Part shown: positions 40,176 through 42,332 of the stretch, in pieces
Layout: every line of letters begins with the position of its first letter
Numbering within the stretch: the stretch's first letter is position 1
NCBI GenBank assembly: GCA_963702495.1
Contig: CAVPDA010000008.1
Location: forward strand, 1-42,332
Source: CAVPDA01 sp963702495
GTDB lineage: Bacteria > Pseudomonadota > Gammaproteobacteria > Burkholderiales > Rhodocyclaceae
DNA: 42,332 nucleotides
Reading direction: 5' to 3'
The notes under the pieces: generated by a model
What the model saw: only the letters and a program-made list of their open reading frames with translations
Database searches by the model: none
What the model was told of the DNA's origin: nothing
Translations under genes and position numbers: made by a program

Positions 40176-41654
40176 GTGGAATCGCCCGAGCGCTACGTCA
40201 CCCTTGCTGTTCCGGAAAACCTGGCGCGCAAGCTCGCGCGCCACGCCCTCTTCGCCGCCCCCGGCCGCCGCAGCAGGTCCCGCATCACCTGGTTCGACAC
40301 CGACCGCTTCGATCTTTGCACACGCAATATCAGCCTCTGCCTCATCGACGCGGGGACGGCGCGGATTCAGCGCGTCGCGACGGGCGCCGAAGACGAGTAC
40401 CTTGCGGCCTACGGCCCCGACTTCGACTTTTCCGGCATCCCCGAGGATGACCTGCGCCGCCGGCTGCGGCGCGCGGCCCGGCGCGGACTGGCGCCCGCCT
40501 TCGAGACCCAGGCCATCGTGTCCACCTGGCAGATCTCGCAAGCGGGCGGCAAGGCGGTACTCGCCCAACTGGCGCGGGGCGAGTTGCGCGGCGGCGAGCG
40601 CGTCCTGCGCATCAGCGAACTGCGGCTCAGTGCCGTGGACCCGCAGGACTGCGACCACTTTCGGGTGGCGCGCGCGCTGATCGCCGACCCGGGGCTGCGC
40701 GTCGAGCCCGCCACGCTCGAAGTGCGCGGCTTGCGCCTCGCCCGCAACGAACTGCCGCAGCCGGTCAAGTCCAGCCCCTCGCCGGTATCGCCCGAGCAGA
40801 GCTGCGCCGATGCGCTGCGCGCCATCGCGCTCGCCTGCGTCGCCCAGTTCCAGCGCAACGAAGCCGGGGCGTCCGGCGCGAACGATCCGGAGTACGTGCA
40901 CCAGATGCGGGTGGCGATGCGGCGGCTGCGTTCTGCCCTGCGCGCCTTCGCGCCCCTGTTGCCCGCCGAAGTGCAGACGCGCTTCATCCCCCCCCTGCGC
41001 ACCCTGGCTGCGGCCCTGGGAGCCGCCCGCGACTGGGACGTCACGCTGGAGGAACTGATCCTGCCGGTGGCACAGACGCAACCGGACGATGCGCGCCTCG
41101 CCACCCTGGTCGCAGCCGCGACGCAACTGCGGGAGGACGCGCGGGCCCAGTGCGCCGCAGCACTCGCTGCCGGCAGCCATCGCCTCCTGCTGGCGGAGCT
41201 GCTCGCCTACCTCCACTGCGACTGGCCCGGCGCTGCCGGGGAGGAGCAACCGCTGCTGGGCCAGTTCGCGGCCCGGCGGCTCGATGCGCTGCATCGCAAG
41301 GTGGCGAAAGCCGCCAAGCGCGCATCCGCGGACGATATCCCGGCCCTGCATCGGCTGCGCATCGCGATCAAGCGGCTGCGCTATACCCTGGAGTTCTTGG
41401 CGCCGCTGTTTTCGCGCAAGGCGGTGCGTGCCTACCTCGGCCGCATGGAAAAATTGCAGGAGGATCTCGGCCTGCTCAACGACCTGGCCAACGCCTATCC
41501 GCGGCTCGCGGATTGCGCCGTGCGGAATCCGGCGATGGCGGAGGGGGTGGCGTTCGCCCATGGCTGGTACGCGACCCGCCTGGCCGAATTGCTGCAGCGG
41601 ATCCCCGGCGAGGTGCGCCCGCTGGCGAAGCAGAAGCGCTTCTGGATGCGCTAA
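40176..41654 (+). CDS. CYTH-like/CHAD domain protein
   Basis: This 492-aa protein has an N-terminal CYTH-like (triphosphate tunnel) domain (about residues 5-200), somewhat degenerate. It retains WFDTDRFDL and many Arg/Lys/Glu residues in strands. A C-terminal CHAD domain (about 215-492) is rich in conserved His, Arg and Lys: YVHQMRVAMRRLRSALRAFA, GAARDWDVTLEEL, and LHRLRIAIKRLRYTLEFLAP. CHAD domains bind polyphosphate and some locate to PHA granules. The start is GTG 40176 with no strong RBS. A role at polyphosphate or PHA inclusions would fit the phaCBR genes upstream, but this is inference. Confidence 0.88.
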   Translation: MESPERYVTLAVPENLARKLARHALFAAPGRRSRSRITWFDTDRFDLCTRNISLCLIDAGTARIQRVATGAEDEYLAAYGPDFDFSGIPEDDLRRRLRRAARRGLAPAFETQAIVSTWQISQAGGKAVLAQLARGELRGGERVLRISELRLSAVDPQDCDHFRVARALIADPGLRVEPATLEVRGLRLARNELPQPVKSSPSPVSPEQSCADALRAIALACVAQFQRNEAGASGANDPEYVHQMRVAMRRLRSALRAFAPLLPAEVQTRFIPPLRTLAAALGAARDWDVTLEELILPVAQTQPDDARLATLVAAATQLREDARAQCAAALAAGSHRLLLAELLAYLHCDWPGAAGEEQPLLGQFAARRLDALHRKVAKAAKRASADDIPALHRLRIAIKRLRYTLEFLAPLFSRKAVRAYLGRMEKLQEDLGLLNDLANAYPRLADCAVRNPAMAEGVAFAHGWYATRLAELLQRIPGEVRPLAKQKRFWMR

Positions 41655-41735
41655 CCGGACCGCCCCCGGTCCGACCCGCTCGAAAACCGGATCGAGCGGC
41701 TGATGGCGATGACGCGCCGGGGCCGCGGGCCGATG

Positions 41736-41954
41736 CTACCGGCGAGGCGCCGCTGCCGGCTGCAGCGTGTAGCGGTGCAAACGCCAATCCCGCAGCGTCT
41801 CCAGCGCCAGTTCGAAATCCGCGTAATCGAGGTCGTACATCTTCGCCAGCGCTACCGGCTCGCCGTGCTCCAGGGCGTTCAACAGCTGGCGAAAGAATTC
41901 GGCCTCCTCCGCCGTGGATCCATGGTGGACAAGCGGTGCAGATGCCCTGGTCAC
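41736..41954 (-). CDS. Hypothetical protein, 72 aa
   Basis: This small helical acidic protein (EEAEFFRQLLNALEHGEPVA, then LAKMYDLDYADFELALETLR) has the look of a compact all-alpha domain and a short basic tail. I know no family. It lies 18 bp after the end of the HD-domain gene on the same strand, so they probably share a transcript. It is convergent with the CHAD gene, 81 bp away. Confidence 0.6.
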   Translation of the reverse strand: MTRASAPLVHHGSTAEEAEFFRQLLNALEHGEPVALAKMYDLDYADFELALETLRDWRLHRYTLQPAAAPRR

Positions 41955-41972
41955 GATCCGGGCGCCCGCCGC

Positions 41973-42332
41973 TCAGCGCTGCCGGCTGCCGGCGTCGGAT
42001 TCGCGGCGGCAGTCCTGGGCCAGATCCCAGAACAGCGCCAGCGACCGCGGCGCCGCAATCTCGGCCGACCGATCGTCCATGCGACGCAAACGGATGGCGA
42101 GCGGTGCATAGGGTTGCGCCGCGAATGCGGCCGCTTCTGCCGGCGTGAGGGGCCCGCCTTGCGACACGAGATCGGTCTTCGAGGCGCAGGAGAGTTGCCG
42201 GAAGTACGCCGGCTCGGTGGCGCAGAGGTAGCGCTTGGCCGCGACATGCATTCCGATCGGCTCCACGATGCGCGGCCCGAACCATGGCGTGAGGAAGGCG
42301 GCGCCGAAGACGTCGTGGCGGTCGCTGCCGCC
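41973..42332 (-). CDS. HD-domain phosphohydrolase / PhnZ-like oxygenase, 3' part
   Basis: Only the C-terminal 119 residues are in the window; the gene runs off the right edge. The visible part reads DRHDVFGAAFLTPWFGPRIV, EPIGMHVAAKRYLC, then LSCASKTDLVSQGGPLTPAE and LAIRLRRMDDRSAE. This matches the end of HD-domain proteins of the PhnZ group, where two irons bind to His/Asp ligands (here His in HDVFG and HVAAKRY). PhnZ itself cleaves a phosphonate; most relatives are uncharacterised. The frame is continuous to the end of the sequence. Confidence 0.75.
   Translation of the reverse strand, partial: GGSDRHDVFGAAFLTPWFGPRIVEPIGMHVAAKRYLCATEPAYFRQLSCASKTDLVSQGGPLTPAEAAAFAAQPYAPLAIRLRRMDDRSAEIAAPRSLALFWDLAQDCRRESDAGSRQR

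Overview
The window is a high-GC bacterial chromosome segment. Gene content points to a polyhydroxyalkanoate (PHA)-storing betaproteobacterium, possibly Rhodocyclales or Nitrosomonadales. The clues are phaC-phaB-phaB-phaR next to rimO, a CHAD-domain protein, and a dTDP-rhamnose/GDP-mannose exopolysaccharide (EPS) operon. That placement is inferred from gene order, not from a marker gene.

Region 1 (1-2982) holds small unknown genes, a gene-poor gap, and a large serine recombinase. The last codons of the recombinase are antisense to the 3' end of tRNA-Glu.

Region 2 (2942-12191) is a 9.2 kb element inserted in the 3' end of tRNA-Glu(TTC). It is bounded by a perfect 48-bp direct repeat of the tRNA end, with paired 11-bp GTTTCCGAT sites just inside each end. 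It carries a broken tyrosine integrase, an HTH protein, and a run of tiny genes joined by 4-nt start/stop overlaps. The run ends in a primase/P-loop ATPase followed by an iteron-like cluster (probable origin). A second block of small unknown genes leads to one HK97-type major capsid protein, a terminator and a ParB-like fragment. There is no portal, terminase, protease or tail gene. It looks like a small phage satellite with a lone capsid gene, or a strongly reduced prophage. This is the most interesting part of the window. Several of its genes need single-base corrections to read through.

Region 3 (12220-21720) is core genome on the minus strand: a class III cyclase-FHA protein, a PilZ-like protein, three tandem Hsp20 chaperones, tRNA-Ala(GGC), a GlcD-type flavoprotein, a patatin-like phospholipase, rimO and phaR.

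Region 4 (21745-32180) has phaB-phaB-phaC, a small membrane protein, a ZIP transporter, pgeF-rluD, bamD, a 3-hydroxyacyl-CoA dehydrogenase and an acyl-CoA ligase. TGC-rich sequences at both the phaC and phaR promoters suggest control by PhaR.

Region 5 (32297-39414) is a minus-strand nucleotide-sugar operon: rmlB-rmlA-rmlC-rmlD, a uronate epimerase, manC and galE. rmlA is broken by a 5-bp tandem duplication and manC by one extra C.

Region 6 (39413-42332) holds a signal-peptide-bearing AlgH/YqgE protein, a CYTH-CHAD protein, a small unknown gene and the 3' part of an HD-domain hydrolase or oxygenase that runs off the end.
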